Part shown: one piece after another, positions 33,248-41,893 of the stretch
Numbering within the stretch: the first letter of the stretch is position 1
Layout: the number at the start of each line of letters is the position of its first letter
From: Actinobacteria bacterium OK074
Lineage (GTDB): Bacteria; Actinomycetota; Actinomycetes; Streptomycetales; Streptomycetaceae
Assembly: GCA_001298575.1 (NCBI GenBank)
Contig: LJCV01000248.1
Coordinates: forward strand, 1-64,000
Direction: 5' to 3'
Length of the DNA: 64,000 nt
The notes under the pieces: generated by a model
Database searches by the model: none
Seen by the model: only the letters and a program-made list of their open reading frames with translations
Told to the model about the DNA's origin: nothing
Position numbers and translations under genes: made by a program

Positions 33248-33393
33248 TTCCGGTGCTATATCCGGCATGCCGTCAGATTGACGATGGGGGGTCCGTGCGG
33301 TCAAGTGCGTTCCGTCATCCGGGAGATGCGTCACCGGCTGCCTCACTGTCACCTCAACGGTCGGTGGGGGCGGCCCGGAGGCCGCCGCGGGGA

Positions 33394-33807
33394 TCACACG
33401 GCCTCGCCCAGCGCGGCGAGTACGTCGGCCTTGCGCGGCTGCCCCGTTGCACGCCGCACGACTCGCCCGTCCGCGTCCAGGACGAGCACGGTCGGGGTCT
33501 TGAGGATGTCGAGTTCACGGACCAGCGGGAGGTGCTCCTCGGCGTCGATCTCGACGTGGGTCACGCCCGCGACCATGCCGGCCACCTCGCCGAGCACCCG
33601 CCGGGTGGCCCGGCAGGGGGCGCAGAAGGCGCTGGAGAACTGCACGAGCGTGGCGCGTTCGCCGAGCGGGGTGCCCAACTCGGCGGCGCCGAGCCGTTTT
33701 CCGTCGTCGCGTCCGCGCACCTTCACCCTCCCGCTCCGCCGCCGTTGCAGCACTCCGTACGCGCTCGCCAGCGCGAGCACGCCCACACACACCACAAGTC
33801 CGGTCAT
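33394..33807 (-). CDS. Membrane-anchored thioredoxin-fold protein
   Basis: This 137-residue protein has one N-terminal membrane helix (GLVVCVGVLALASAYGVL) and a thioredoxin domain with active site CAPC (Cys62, Cys65) and the cis-Pro segment KTPTVLVLD. The Trp that normally precedes the active site (WCxxC) is Phe here. It probably reduces or oxidises disulphides at the membrane. It is divergent from the DUF4395 gene across 76 bases, a pairing common in actinobacteria that suggests joint function. The gap 33248-33393 downstream has no further recognised gene. Confidence 0.9.
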   Translation of the reverse strand: MTGLVVCVGVLALASAYGVLQRRRSGRVKVRGRDDGKRLGAAELGTPLGERATLVQFSSAFCAPCRATRRVLGEVAGMVAGVTHVEIDAEEHLPLVRELDILKTPTVLVLDADGRVVRRATGQPRKADVLAALGEAV

Positions 33808-33883
33808 CAGCTCGACAAGCGTTCACGAGACCGCAAAGATTCCCGACTCCACGGATCTCTTTCCGGTACGCGATGCTTGAATC

Positions 33884-34297
33884 ATGGACATCGATGCAAG
33901 AGGGCCGCGTTTCGGTGCGGCCGTGACGACCGTGGTACTCGCGGCCGTTCTGATCACCGGCGCCGAATGGCTGCTGGCCTGGCAGCTGTTCGCCTTCGCG
34001 CTGGGGGCCACCGGGGGCGCGCAGGGCTCCCCGTACGGCTGGCTGTACCGCAGACTCGTACAGCCGAGGCTGGGGCCGCCCACCCGGTTCGAGGCGCCGC
34101 AGCCGCCGCAGTTCGCACAGGCGGTCGGGCTGGTCTTCGCGGTCGTGGGGCTGATCGGCTACACGGCGGGGCCCCAGTGGCTGGGACTGCTCGCGGTCGG
34201 GGCGGCGCTCGCGGCGGCGTTCCTGAACGCCGCGTTCGGCTACTGCCTGGGCTGCGAGATGTATCTGCTGCTGCGCCGGGCCACCGCGCGCACGTGA
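33884..34297 (+). CDS. DUF4395 family membrane protein
   Basis: This 137-residue protein has four predicted membrane helices (VTTVVLAAVLITGAEWLLAWQLFAFALG, then FAQAVGLVFAVVGLIGYTAG and LGLLAVGAALAAAFLNAAFGYCLGCEMYLL). The last contains a CLGC pair resembling a membrane redox motif, conserved in DUF4395. Its divergent pairing with a thioredoxin makes exchange of electrons with that thioredoxin plausible. Molecular function is not established for the family. Confidence 0.87.
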   Translation: MDIDARGPRFGAAVTTVVLAAVLITGAEWLLAWQLFAFALGATGGAQGSPYGWLYRRLVQPRLGPPTRFEAPQPPQFAQAVGLVFAVVGLIGYTAGPQWLGLLAVGAALAAAFLNAAFGYCLGCEMYLLLRRATART

Positions 34298-34442
34298 CGA
34301 GAATCTCGCCCGGTCCCGGCACCAGGACTGGCCACCCGTGCGTTCATGAGGCACGATCTGCGCAATGCCGTATACCTACGGCTGCGTAACTTTCTCGCCG
34401 GGAGTCCCTTCCCAGGCAGCACAGGAAGGGTCCTCCCCCCTT

Positions 34443-35171
34443 ATGGCAGAGCTGGTCTACCCCCCGGTCATCGGTTTCGCACGCACTCTTTTCAAGGCGT
34501 GGGACCTGAAGATCGACTGCAAGGGATCGGAGAACATCCCGCGCACCGGCGGCGCCGTACTGGTGAGCAACCACATCAGCTACCTGGACTTCGTCTTCAA
34601 CGGCCTGGCGGCGCTGCCGCAGAAGCGCCTGGTGCGGTTCATGGCCAAGGAGGCGGTGTTCCGGCACAAGGTCTCCGGGCCGCTGATGCGCGGGATGAAG
34701 CACATCCCGGTGGACCGTAAGCAGGGCGAGGCCGCGTACGCGCACGCGCTGGACTCGCTGCGTTCGGGCGAGATCGTCGGGGTCTTCCCGGAGGCGACGA
34801 TCTCCCAGTCCTTCACGCTGAAGAGCTTCAAGTCGGGTGCGGCCCGGCTGGCCCAGGAGGCGGGCGTCCCGCTGATCCCGATGGCCCTGTGGGGCACGCA
34901 GCGGATCTGGACGAAGGGGCACCCCCGCAACTTCAAGCGCAGCCACATCCCGGTCACGATCCGGGTGGGCGAGGCCGTCGAGGCCACCCGCGACCAGTAC
35001 GCGGGCGCGATCACCCGCCGTCTGCGCGAGCACATCCAGGAGCTGCTGGAGGCCGCGCAGCGCGCCTACCCGGTCCGTCCGAAGGACGCGAGCGACACGT
35101 GGTGGATGCCGGCCCACCTCGGCGGTACGGCACCGACCCCGGCCGAGGTCCGCGAGACCGAGGCCCGCTGA
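34443..35171 (+). CDS. Lysophospholipid acyltransferase (PlsC-like)
   Basis: This 242-residue protein has the LPLAT motifs: NHISYLDF (catalytic His44, Asp49), PVDRKQGEAAY, the FPEATIS block near residue 118 (acceptor binding) and PLIPMALWGTQ. It transfers acyl groups from acyl-CoA or acyl-ACP to a lysophospholipid or 1-acylglycerol-3-phosphate at the inner membrane face. I use ATG 34443, with AGGAAGGG about 12 bases upstream; an in-frame ATG at 34365 would add 26 residues lacking family character. A strong terminator follows. Confidence 0.9.
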   Translation: MAELVYPPVIGFARTLFKAWDLKIDCKGSENIPRTGGAVLVSNHISYLDFVFNGLAALPQKRLVRFMAKEAVFRHKVSGPLMRGMKHIPVDRKQGEAAYAHALDSLRSGEIVGVFPEATISQSFTLKSFKSGAARLAQEAGVPLIPMALWGTQRIWTKGHPRNFKRSHIPVTIRVGEAVEATRDQYAGAITRRLREHIQELLEAAQRAYPVRPKDASDTWWMPAHLGGTAPTPAEVRETEAR

Positions 35172-35196
35172 GCCGAGCCGGGCGGAAACCGGCAAC

Positions 35197-35229
35197 TGCC
35201 CACCGCGCGGCCTCGGCGCGCGGTGGGCA
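35197..35229 (+). terminator. Terminator hairpin after the acyltransferase gene
   Basis: TGCCCACCGCGCG (35197-35209) and CGCGCGGTGGGCA (35217-35229) make a perfect 13-bp stem with loop GCCTCGG, followed by TTCCTGT. It separates the acyltransferase from the convergent threonine-aldolase operon and may serve both. Confidence 0.85.
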
Positions 35230-35260
35230 TTCCTGTGCACGGGATCCGGACAGGTTCGTC

Positions 35261-36334
35261 CTACCCCCGCGCCATCTCCTCCCCCAGCGCCGCCACGAAC
35301 CCGTCCACGTCCTGCTCCGTCGTGTCGAAGGAGCACATCCACCGGACGTCGCCGGCCGCCTCGTCCCAGAAGTAGAAGCGGTAGCGCTTCTGAAGGCGTT
35401 CGCTCACGTCGTGCGGGAGGCGGGCGAAGACCGCGTTGGCCTGGACGGGGTGGAGGATCTCGACGCCGGGCACCGCGCGGACGCCCTCGGCCAGGCGGGC
35501 GGCCATCGCGTTGGCGTGGCGGGCGTTGCGCAGCCACAGGTCCTTGGCGAGCAGCGCCTCCAGCTGCACGGAGACGAAACGCATCTTGGACGCGAGCTGC
35601 ATGGACAGCTTGCGCAGGTGCTTCATGTGCCGGACGGCGTCCTGGTCGATCACGACGACCGCCTCGCCGAACAGCGCGCCGTTCTTGGTGCCGCCGAGCG
35701 AGAGCAGGTCGACGCCGACCGCGTTGGTGAAGGTCCGCATCGGCACGTCCAGGGACGCGGCCGCGTTGCTCATCCGGGAGCCGTCGAGGTGGACCCGCAT
35801 GCCGTGCTGGTGGGCGTGGTCGCAGATCGCGCGGATCTCGTCGGGCGTGTAGAGGGTGCCCAGTTCGGTGCTCTGGGTGATCGACACGACCTGCGGCATG
35901 GCCCGGTGCTCGTCGTCCCAGCCGTACGCCTGCCGGTCGATGAGTTCGGGGGTGAGCTTGCCGTCGGGCGTCGGCACGGTGAGCAGTTTCAGGCCGCCGA
36001 CGCGTTCGGGCGCCCCGCACTCGTCGACGTTGATGTGGGCGCTCTCCGCGCAGATCACGGCGCCCCAGCGGTCGGTGACCGCTTGCAGGGCGACGACGTT
36101 GGCGCCGGTGCCGTTGAAGACCGGGAACGCCTCGGCGGTGGCCCCGAAGTGGCTGCGGACGATCCGCTGGAGGTTGCCGGTGTAGTCGTCCTCGCCGTAC
36201 GCCACCTGGTGACCGCCGTTGGCCAGGGCCAGGGCGGCGAGCACCTCGGGGTGGGCGCCGGCGTAGTTGTCGCTGGCGAAGCCGCGGACGTCCGGGTCGT
36301 GGTGGCGCCGGGCGTCGGTCCTGGGAGGGTTCAC
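35261..36334 (-). CDS. Threonine aldolase family PLP enzyme
   Basis: This 357-residue fold-type I PLP enzyme belongs to the low-specificity threonine aldolase/beta-eliminating lyase group. It has FASDNYAGAHPEVLAAL, FPVFNGTGANVVALQAV, MRVHLDGSRMSNAAASL (PLP-binding Asp) and the Schiff-base Lys in LLSLGGTKNGALFGE. It cleaves beta-hydroxy-alpha-amino acids such as threonine to glycine and an aldehyde. The GTG start overlaps the SDR stop (GTGA), making it the third gene of an overlapping operon with DUF6421 and the SDR. Confidence 0.92.
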   Translation of the reverse strand: MNPPRTDARRHHDPDVRGFASDNYAGAHPEVLAALALANGGHQVAYGEDDYTGNLQRIVRSHFGATAEAFPVFNGTGANVVALQAVTDRWGAVICAESAHINVDECGAPERVGGLKLLTVPTPDGKLTPELIDRQAYGWDDEHRAMPQVVSITQSTELGTLYTPDEIRAICDHAHQHGMRVHLDGSRMSNAAASLDVPMRTFTNAVGVDLLSLGGTKNGALFGEAVVVIDQDAVRHMKHLRKLSMQLASKMRFVSVQLEALLAKDLWLRNARHANAMAARLAEGVRAVPGVEILHPVQANAVFARLPHDVSERLQKRYRFYFWDEAAGDVRWMCSFDTTEQDVDGFVAALGEEMARG

Positions 36335-37077
36335 GGCTTCTCGGTCAGCCACAGACGGTTTCCGTTCACTTCGGCGGCGGGCTTGTCCCAGACTCCGGCG
36401 ATGGCCTCGGCCAGGTCCTTGACGTCCGTGAAGCCCGCGAACTTCGCGTTGGGCCGCTCCGCGCGCATCGCGTCGTGCACCAGCGCCTTCACCACCAGGA
36501 TGGCAGCGGCCGACGTCGGCCCGTCGGCGCCCCCCGCCTTGCGGAAGAAGTCGGCCATGGCGAGCGTCCACGCCTCGGCGGCGGCCTTGGCGGCGGCGTA
36601 GGCGGCGTTGCCCGCGGTGGGGCTGCTGGCGCCCGCGGCGCTGGTCAGGACGTACCGGCCGCGGTCGCTGCGCTGGAGGGCCTCGTGGAAGGCGAGGGAG
36701 GTGTGCTGGACGGTGCGGATGAGCAGCAGTTCCAGGAAGTCCCAGTCGTCCAGGCTGGTCTTGGTGAAGGTCTCGCTGCCGCGCCAGCCGCCGACGAGGT
36801 GGACGAGCCCGTCGACGCCGCCGAAGTCCTTCTCGATGTGCGCGGCCCAGTCGCGGGCGGAGTCCAGGTCGAGCAGGTCGACGGGTTCGCCGGTGACGGT
36901 GGCCCCGCCCGAGGCGTACCGGGCCGCGTCCACGGCCTCCGCGAGCCGCTCGGGGTCGTTGTCCGCGGCGACGACGGTCGCGCCCGCCTCGGCCAGCCGG
37001 CGGCGCGTCGCCCGGCCGGCGGGTCCGCCCGCTCCGGCCACCGCGATCACCGCACCGCTGAGAGCGCCGTTCCCCAT
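36331..37077 (-). CDS. Short-chain dehydrogenase/reductase (SDR)
   Basis: This 248-residue SDR has the dinucleotide motif VIAVAGAGGPAGRATRRRLAEAG, acidic cofactor selector VAADND and active-site region TSAAGASSPTAGNAAYAAAKAAAEA, where the usual YxxxK appears as Y-A-A-A-K. It is a likely NAD(P)-dependent oxidoreductase of unknown substrate. I prefer ATG 37077 (AGGAGG 8 bases upstream). A GTG at 37122 that overlaps the preceding stop would give 15 extra residues and also fits translational coupling. Middle gene of a three-gene operon. Confidence 0.88.
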   Translation of the reverse strand: MGNGALSGAVIAVAGAGGPAGRATRRRLAEAGATVVAADNDPERLAEAVDAARYASGGATVTGEPVDLLDLDSARDWAAHIEKDFGGVDGLVHLVGGWRGSETFTKTSLDDWDFLELLLIRTVQHTSLAFHEALQRSDRGRYVLTSAAGASSPTAGNAAYAAAKAAAEAWTLAMADFFRKAGGADGPTSAAAILVVKALVHDAMRAERPNAKFAGFTDVKDLAEAIAGVWDKPAAEVNGNRLWLTEKP

Positions 37078-37118
37078 GGTCCTCGCCTCCTGAGCCGTGT
37101 TCTCGGTAGCGCGGTCGC

Positions 37119-38516
37119 TCACGCGGCGATCCGCTCGGCGCTGTCCGCCGTGATGCCCTTCGTGGAGGCGATCACGTTCTTGAGCTTCTTGGACAGGGCC
37201 TCATAGAACATGCTCAGCGGAAACTCGTCCGGAAGCACGTCGTCCACGAGTTTGCGGGGCGGCTGGTTCAGGTCCAGGGCGTCGGGGCCCTTGGCCCAGC
37301 GGGAGCCCGGGTGCGGGGCGAGATAGGTCGCGACCAGCTCGTATCCGGCGAACCAGTGCACGAGCTTGGGGCGGTCGATGCCGTCCTTGTACAGCTTCTC
37401 GATGTCGGCGCAGAGCTGGTTGGTGACCTCGGGGGCGCGCTGCCAGTCGATGTGCAGCTTGTTGTCGGTCCAGCGGACGACGTCGTGCTGGTGCAGGTAG
37501 GCGAAGAGGAGCTGGCCGCCGAGGCCGTCGTAGTTGCGCACGCGCTCGCCCGTGACCGGGAAGCGGAACATGCGGTCGAAGAGGATCGCGTACTGCACGT
37601 CCCGGGCCTGCGGGACGCCCTCGTCCGCGAGTGTCACGGCCTCCTTGAAGGCGGTGAGGTCACAGCGCAGCTCCTCCAGGCCGTACATCCAGAACGGCTG
37701 GCGCTGCTTGATCATGAACGGGTCGAAGGGCAGGTCGCCATGGCTGTGGGTGCGGTCGTGGACCATGTCCCACAGCACGAACGCCTCCTCGCAGCGCTTC
37801 TGGTCGTGGACCAGCGCGGCGACGTCGTCGGGCAGTCGCAGGCCCAGGATGCCGACGGCGGCCTCGGTGACCCGGCGGAAGCGGGCGGCCTCGCGGTCGC
37901 AGAAGATGCCGCCCCAGGAGAATCGTTCCGGCGCCTCGCGTACGGCGATGGTCTCGGGGAAGAGGACGGCGGAGTTGGTGTCGTAGCCGGAGGTGAAGTC
38001 CTCGAAGGTGATGCCGCAGAAGAGCGGGTTGTCGTACCGGGTGCGCTCCAGTTCGGCCAGCCAGTCGGGCCAGACCATGCGCAGCACGACCGCTTCGAGG
38101 TTGCGGTCCGGGTTGCCGTTCTGCGTGTACATCGGGAAGACGACGAGGTGCTGGAGGCCGTCGCGGCGGTGCGCGGCGGGCTGGAAGGCGAGCAGCGAGT
38201 CGAGGAAGTCGGGGACGCCGAAGCCGTCGTCGGCCCAGCGGCGCAGGTCGCCCACGAGGGCGGCGTGGTAGGCGGCGTCGTGCGGCAGCAGGGGCGCGAG
38301 CCGGGTGACCGCGTCGATCGCGCCGCGTACGGCCGCTTCCGCGTCGGCGGCGGCCGGGGCGCCCTCGGCGTCGAAGTCGATCGAGCCGTCCTTGGACTGC
38401 CAGGGCCTGATCCGCTCCACGGCGTCCTTGAGCACCGCCCAGGCGGGCTGCTCCACGACCCTGACCTGCGAAGGAACCACTCCCTCCGCCGTCGCCCGCA
38501 CAAGAATTTCCGTCAT
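37119..38516 (-). CDS. DUF6421 family protein
   Basis: This 465-residue protein belongs to an actinobacterial family of unknown function. The most striking stretch is AFVLWDMVHDRTHSHGDLPFDPFM followed by FWMYGLEELRCDLTAF (about residues 250-285): a cluster of His, Asp and Glu reminiscent of a metal-binding helix pair. The frame is otherwise globular with many Trp, and there is no signal peptide or membrane segment. It starts the operon with the SDR and threonine aldolase genes. Metal dependence and enzymatic activity are inference. Confidence 0.8.
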   Translation of the reverse strand: MTEILVRATAEGVVPSQVRVVEQPAWAVLKDAVERIRPWQSKDGSIDFDAEGAPAAADAEAAVRGAIDAVTRLAPLLPHDAAYHAALVGDLRRWADDGFGVPDFLDSLLAFQPAAHRRDGLQHLVVFPMYTQNGNPDRNLEAVVLRMVWPDWLAELERTRYDNPLFCGITFEDFTSGYDTNSAVLFPETIAVREAPERFSWGGIFCDREAARFRRVTEAAVGILGLRLPDDVAALVHDQKRCEEAFVLWDMVHDRTHSHGDLPFDPFMIKQRQPFWMYGLEELRCDLTAFKEAVTLADEGVPQARDVQYAILFDRMFRFPVTGERVRNYDGLGGQLLFAYLHQHDVVRWTDNKLHIDWQRAPEVTNQLCADIEKLYKDGIDRPKLVHWFAGYELVATYLAPHPGSRWAKGPDALDLNQPPRKLVDDVLPDEFPLSMFYEALSKKLKNVIASTKGITADSAERIAA

Positions 38517-38827
38517 GACCCAGCCTCCCCGGGAGAACCTCGCGTAGGACCACGGTATGCGGACAAGGTTTCACCTAGCAAGGGCGATCTTGGGAAATCC
38601 TCTCGTCACAGCCCGTTCATTCCGATTTTTTTCCTGCCGAGTTCGGTTTATGCGGCTGCTTGCGCGGTACGAGCTCCGGTGCGGGGCCGGGCGACGAGAC
38701 CTCGCCATTCGGCCCGTGTCCGAGGGGTTTCATCGCGGAGCGTGGCGGTTAGGCTGCGGCCTGCCGCGTCGCGACGGGATGCGGGGCGTGGCAGCCGAGC
38801 CGCCGTCGACGGGAAGCGAGTGGAACC
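38517..38827. other. Divergent promoter region without a recognised gene
   Basis: This 311-base region lies between the DUF6421 operon and the glycerophosphodiesterase gene. It contains an unusual run of seven T (within CCGATTTTTTTCC near 38625) and an AT-rich TCTTGGGAAATCC near 38590. Promoters for both flanking genes must lie here. No palindrome of note was found. Confidence 0.4.
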
Positions 38828-39511
38828 TTGAACTTCCTCACCATCGGTCACCGCGGAGTCATGGGTGTCGAACCCGAGAACACTCTGCGGTCCTTCGTCG
38901 CCGCCGAGCACGCGGGCCTCGACCTCATCGAACTCGACCTGCACCTCAGCAAGGACGACGCCCTCGTCGTCATGCACGACGCCGACGTGGACCGCACGAC
39001 CGACGGAACGGGAGCCATCGCCGACAAGACCCTCGCGGAACTGCGCGCGCTCGACGCGGGCCGGGGCGAGCGGATCCCCACTTTCGAGGAGGTCCTGGAC
39101 GCGGTGCGCGCGCCGCTCCAGGCCGAGATCAAGGACATCCGGGCGGCGCGCGCACTGGCCGAGGTCATGCACGCGCGGAACCTGACCGGGCGGGTGGAGG
39201 TGCTCTCCTTCCACGACGAGGCCCTCGCCGAGATCGCCCGCCTCGTCCCGGGCGTGCGCACCGCGCTGGTCGCCAGCCGCTACGGCCCCGACGTCGTGGA
39301 ACGCGCCACCGCCGTCGGGGCCACCACCCTCGTCCTCAACATCCGCCGCCTGACCCTGGAGACCGTCGAGCACGCGCGCAAGGCGGAGTTGAGGATCATC
39401 GGCTGGGTGGTGAACACCCAGGACCACCTGCGGCTGGTACGGGCCCTGGAGCTGGACGGGGCGACGACTGACTATCCGGAGATCAAGCGGACGGGGCGGT
39501 TCACGGCGTAG
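38828..39511 (+). CDS. Glycerophosphodiester phosphodiesterase
   Basis: This 227-residue GDPD TIM barrel has TIGHRGVMGVEPENTLRSF (His and Glu of the active site), LIELDLHLSKDDALVVMHDADVDRTTDG (metal ligands and second His) and QAEIKDIRAA (metal Glu). It lacks a signal peptide, so it is cytoplasmic and likely recycles glycerophosphodiesters to glycerol-3-phosphate. The start is TTG 38828; the family N-terminus begins right there and no ATG/GTG fits. Confidence 0.92.
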   Translation: MNFLTIGHRGVMGVEPENTLRSFVAAEHAGLDLIELDLHLSKDDALVVMHDADVDRTTDGTGAIADKTLAELRALDAGRGERIPTFEEVLDAVRAPLQAEIKDIRAARALAEVMHARNLTGRVEVLSFHDEALAEIARLVPGVRTALVASRYGPDVVERATAVGATTLVLNIRRLTLETVEHARKAELRIIGWVVNTQDHLRLVRALELDGATTDYPEIKRTGRFTA

Positions 39512-39593
39512 ACCGCGACGTCATTGCGTAGACCGCGAGTTCACGGCGTGACGCCTGCCGCGCCGCTCGGCCGGGCCGTGGGCCGCGTGGCGT

Positions 39594-40130
39594 TCAGCCG
39601 AGTTCCTTGATCAGCAGCTCGAAGCGCAGGTCGTCCCGCTGCGGGATGCCGAAGCGCTCGTCGCCGTACGGGAACGGGATCATCCGTCCCGTACGGCGGT
39701 AGCCGCGGCGCTCGTACCAGGCGATGAGGTCCTCGCGCTGGACGATCACGGTCATGTGCATCTCGGTCGCGCCCCAGGTCTCGCGGGCCGCGCGCTCCGC
39801 CTCGGCGATGACCGTCTTGCCCAGGCCGTCCCCCTGGCACGCGGGGCTGACCGCGAACATGCCGAAGTAGGCGTGGTCACCGCGGTGTTCGAGCTGGCAG
39901 CAGGCGACGATCGCACCCTCGCGCTCGACGGTCAGCAGCCGGCTGTCGGGCGACTTGATCACCGCGCGCACGCCCTCCGGGTCGGTCCGCTGCCCTTCGA
40001 GGAGGTCCGCCTCGGTGGTCCAGCCCGTCCGGCTGCTGTCCCCGCGGTAGGCCGACTCGATCAGCGCGACCAGCGCGTCGACGTCCGCGTCGGTGGCGTC
40101 GCGGAGGGGCGGGGCGGGGGTGGCGTCCAT
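39594..40130 (-). CDS. GNAT family N-acetyltransferase
   Basis: This 178-residue protein has the GNAT fold: RDATDADVDALVALIESAYRG at the N-terminus, the acetyl-CoA pyrophosphate loop FAVSPACQGDGLGKTVIAEAE (motif A, Q-x-x-G-x-G variant QGDGLG) and LIAWYERRGYRRTGRM (motif B). It transfers an acetyl group to an unknown amine. The 82-base gap after it contains duplicated GTAGACCGCGA and GTTCACGGCGT. Upstream lies a dispersed repeat element. Confidence 0.9.
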   Translation of the reverse strand: MDATPAPPLRDATDADVDALVALIESAYRGDSSRTGWTTEADLLEGQRTDPEGVRAVIKSPDSRLLTVEREGAIVACCQLEHRGDHAYFGMFAVSPACQGDGLGKTVIAEAERAARETWGATEMHMTVIVQREDLIAWYERRGYRRTGRMIPFPYGDERFGIPQRDDLRFELLIKELG

Positions 40131-40210
40131 CTACAGCTCTCCGATTCTGCGACACGGCTCGGGCACCTCTGAGCCTAGCTGCTCCCCGATCACACTCGAT
40201 GCGGTTCGGC

Positions 40211-40293
40211 AGTGCCCCAAAGGGGCGCGGGGCTGTGTTTGACATGCGGCTCCGCCGCGTGGGCGCGACCAGCCACAACACACCCGCAGTCGA
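40211..40293 (+). repeat. Dispersed intergenic repeat element, copy 1
   Basis: This element contains AGTGCCCCAAAGGGGCGCGG, then a second stem GCGGC-TCC-GCCGC (40246-40258) and the tail GGGCGCGACCAGCCACAACA. The reverse complement of 55988-56070 has the same block order and near-identical blocks. Similar sequences recur between genes across Streptomyces genomes to my knowledge. It lies in the divergent region between the GNAT and VOC genes. Confidence 0.8.
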
Positions 40294-40325
40294 AGTACCT
40301 GCCTCCCCGCGGAGCGCTACGCTCG

Positions 40326-40724
40326 ATGACCATGGTCCATGTACTCAGCAGCCGCGTCCTCCTCCGTCCGACCGATCCCGAGCGGTCCCGCCGTTTCTAC
40401 GGTGAGCAACTCGGCCTCGCCGTCTACCGCGAGTTCGGCACGGGCGTCGAGCGCGGGACGGTCTACTTCCTCGGCGGCGGGTTCCTGGAGGTCGCGGGCC
40501 GCTCGGACACCCCGCCCTCGCCCGCGGTCAAGCTGTGGGTCCAGGTGGCCGACGCGCACGCGGCGCACGAGGAGTTGACGGCAGCGGGCGTCCCGGTCGT
40601 GCGGCCGCCGGTCAAGGAGCCGTGGGGACTGGTCGAGATGTGGATCGCGGACCCGGACGGCACCGAGATCGTGCTCGTGGAGATCCCCGCGGACCACCCG
40701 CTGCGCTACCGCCCGGGCATCTGA
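40326..40724 (+). CDS. VOC superfamily (glyoxalase/bleomycin-resistance fold) protein
   Basis: This 132-residue single VOC domain has VLSSRVLLRPTDPERSRRFYGEQLGLAVYREFG at the first module and WGLVEMWIADPDGTEIVLVEIP with the metal-ligand Glu in the second. Family members include dioxygenases, isomerases and antibiotic-binding proteins; the role here is unknown. Start ATG 40326 is chosen; ATG 40332 is two codons further in. Confidence 0.88.
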   Translation: MTMVHVLSSRVLLRPTDPERSRRFYGEQLGLAVYREFGTGVERGTVYFLGGGFLEVAGRSDTPPSPAVKLWVQVADAHAAHEELTAAGVPVVRPPVKEPWGLVEMWIADPDGTEIVLVEIPADHPLRYRPGI

Positions 40725-40816
40725 ACCACCTTGTGCGGTACGGCACTTGCGTTGAAGTGTGCTCCAACTCCTAACGTCGGCCGCACGACCCGTACGGACC
40801 GCTCGAAGGGAACCAC

Positions 40817-41872
40817 GTGCGTTACACACTGTTCGGCAGGACCGGTCTGCGGGTGAGCGACCTGAGTCTTGGCGCCATGACCATCGGTGACGACTGGGGC
40901 TGGGGCACGGACAAGGACACCAGCGCCCGCGTCCTCGACACGTACGCGGACGCGGGCGGCAACTTCGTCGACACCGCGAACAACTACACCGACGGCAGCT
41001 CGGAGTCGATCCTCGGCGAGCTTCTCGAAGGCCGCCGCGACGAGTTCGTGCTGGCCACCAAGTACACCTGCGGGATCCGCAAGGGCGATGTGAACGCGGC
41101 CGGCAACCACCGCAAGAACCTGGTGCAGTCGGTGGAGGCCAGCCTCGCCCGGCTGCGCACCGACCGTGTCGACGTCCTGTGGGTGCACGCGCGGGACAAC
41201 TTCACCCCCGTGGACGAGGTCATGCGGGCGCTCGACGACCTCGTCCGGTCCGGGAAGGTGCTGTACGTCGGCGTGTCCGACTGGCCCGCGTGGGAGATCG
41301 CGCAGGCCAACACCCTTGCCGAGCTGCGGGGTTGGACGGCGTTCGCCGGCTCGCAGCTGCGCTACAACCTGCTGGAGCGCACTGCGGAACGTGAACTGCT
41401 GCCGCAGGCGCGGGCGTTCGACCTGGCGGTGTTCGCGTGGGCACCGCTCGCGGCCGGCAAGCTCACCGGGAAGTACCGGCGCGGCGAGAGTGGCCGCGTC
41501 ACCACGACCGGCGTCGACCACCCGGGCCACAACGAGGACGAGGTGATCACCGCGGTCCTCGACGTCGCCGAACAGGGCGGCTGGAGCCCGGCCCAGGTCG
41601 CCCTGGCCTGGCTGCTCGGCCGCCCCGGCAACGTCGTGCCGATCATCGCGGCCACCAAGGTGAGCCAGCTCGTGGAGAACCTGGCGAGCGTCGACGTCCG
41701 CCTCGACGCGGACGCCGTGGCCCGCCTGGACGAGGTGAGCGCCGTGTCGCTGGGCTTCCCGCACGACTTCCTGCGGGATCCCGCCATCACGCAGAACGTC
41801 TACGGCGACCGCTGGACCGACATCGAGGACCGCCGCTCGACCTACCGGCGCACGGCCAACGACGTTCTGTAG
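40817..41872 (+). CDS. Aldo/keto reductase
   Basis: This 351-residue AKR TIM barrel has the family signature (MRYTLFGRTGLRVSDLSLGAMT), catalytic Asp and Tyr in FVDTANNYTDGSSE, Lys in VLATKYTCGI, His in DVLWVHARDNFTP and a C-terminal NADPH-binding VPIIAATKVSQLVENL. It reduces carbonyl compounds with NADPH; substrate unknown. The GTG start is preceded by GAAGGGAACC. The gene converges on the glycoside hydrolase gene (21-base gap). Confidence 0.92.
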   Translation: MRYTLFGRTGLRVSDLSLGAMTIGDDWGWGTDKDTSARVLDTYADAGGNFVDTANNYTDGSSESILGELLEGRRDEFVLATKYTCGIRKGDVNAAGNHRKNLVQSVEASLARLRTDRVDVLWVHARDNFTPVDEVMRALDDLVRSGKVLYVGVSDWPAWEIAQANTLAELRGWTAFAGSQLRYNLLERTAERELLPQARAFDLAVFAWAPLAAGKLTGKYRRGESGRVTTTGVDHPGHNEDEVITAVLDVAEQGGWSPAQVALAWLLGRPGNVVPIIAATKVSQLVENLASVDVRLDADAVARLDEVSAVSLGFPHDFLRDPAITQNVYGDRWTDIEDRRSTYRRTANDVL

Positions 41873-41893
41873 CACCGCGGTTGCTCGCCCCCG

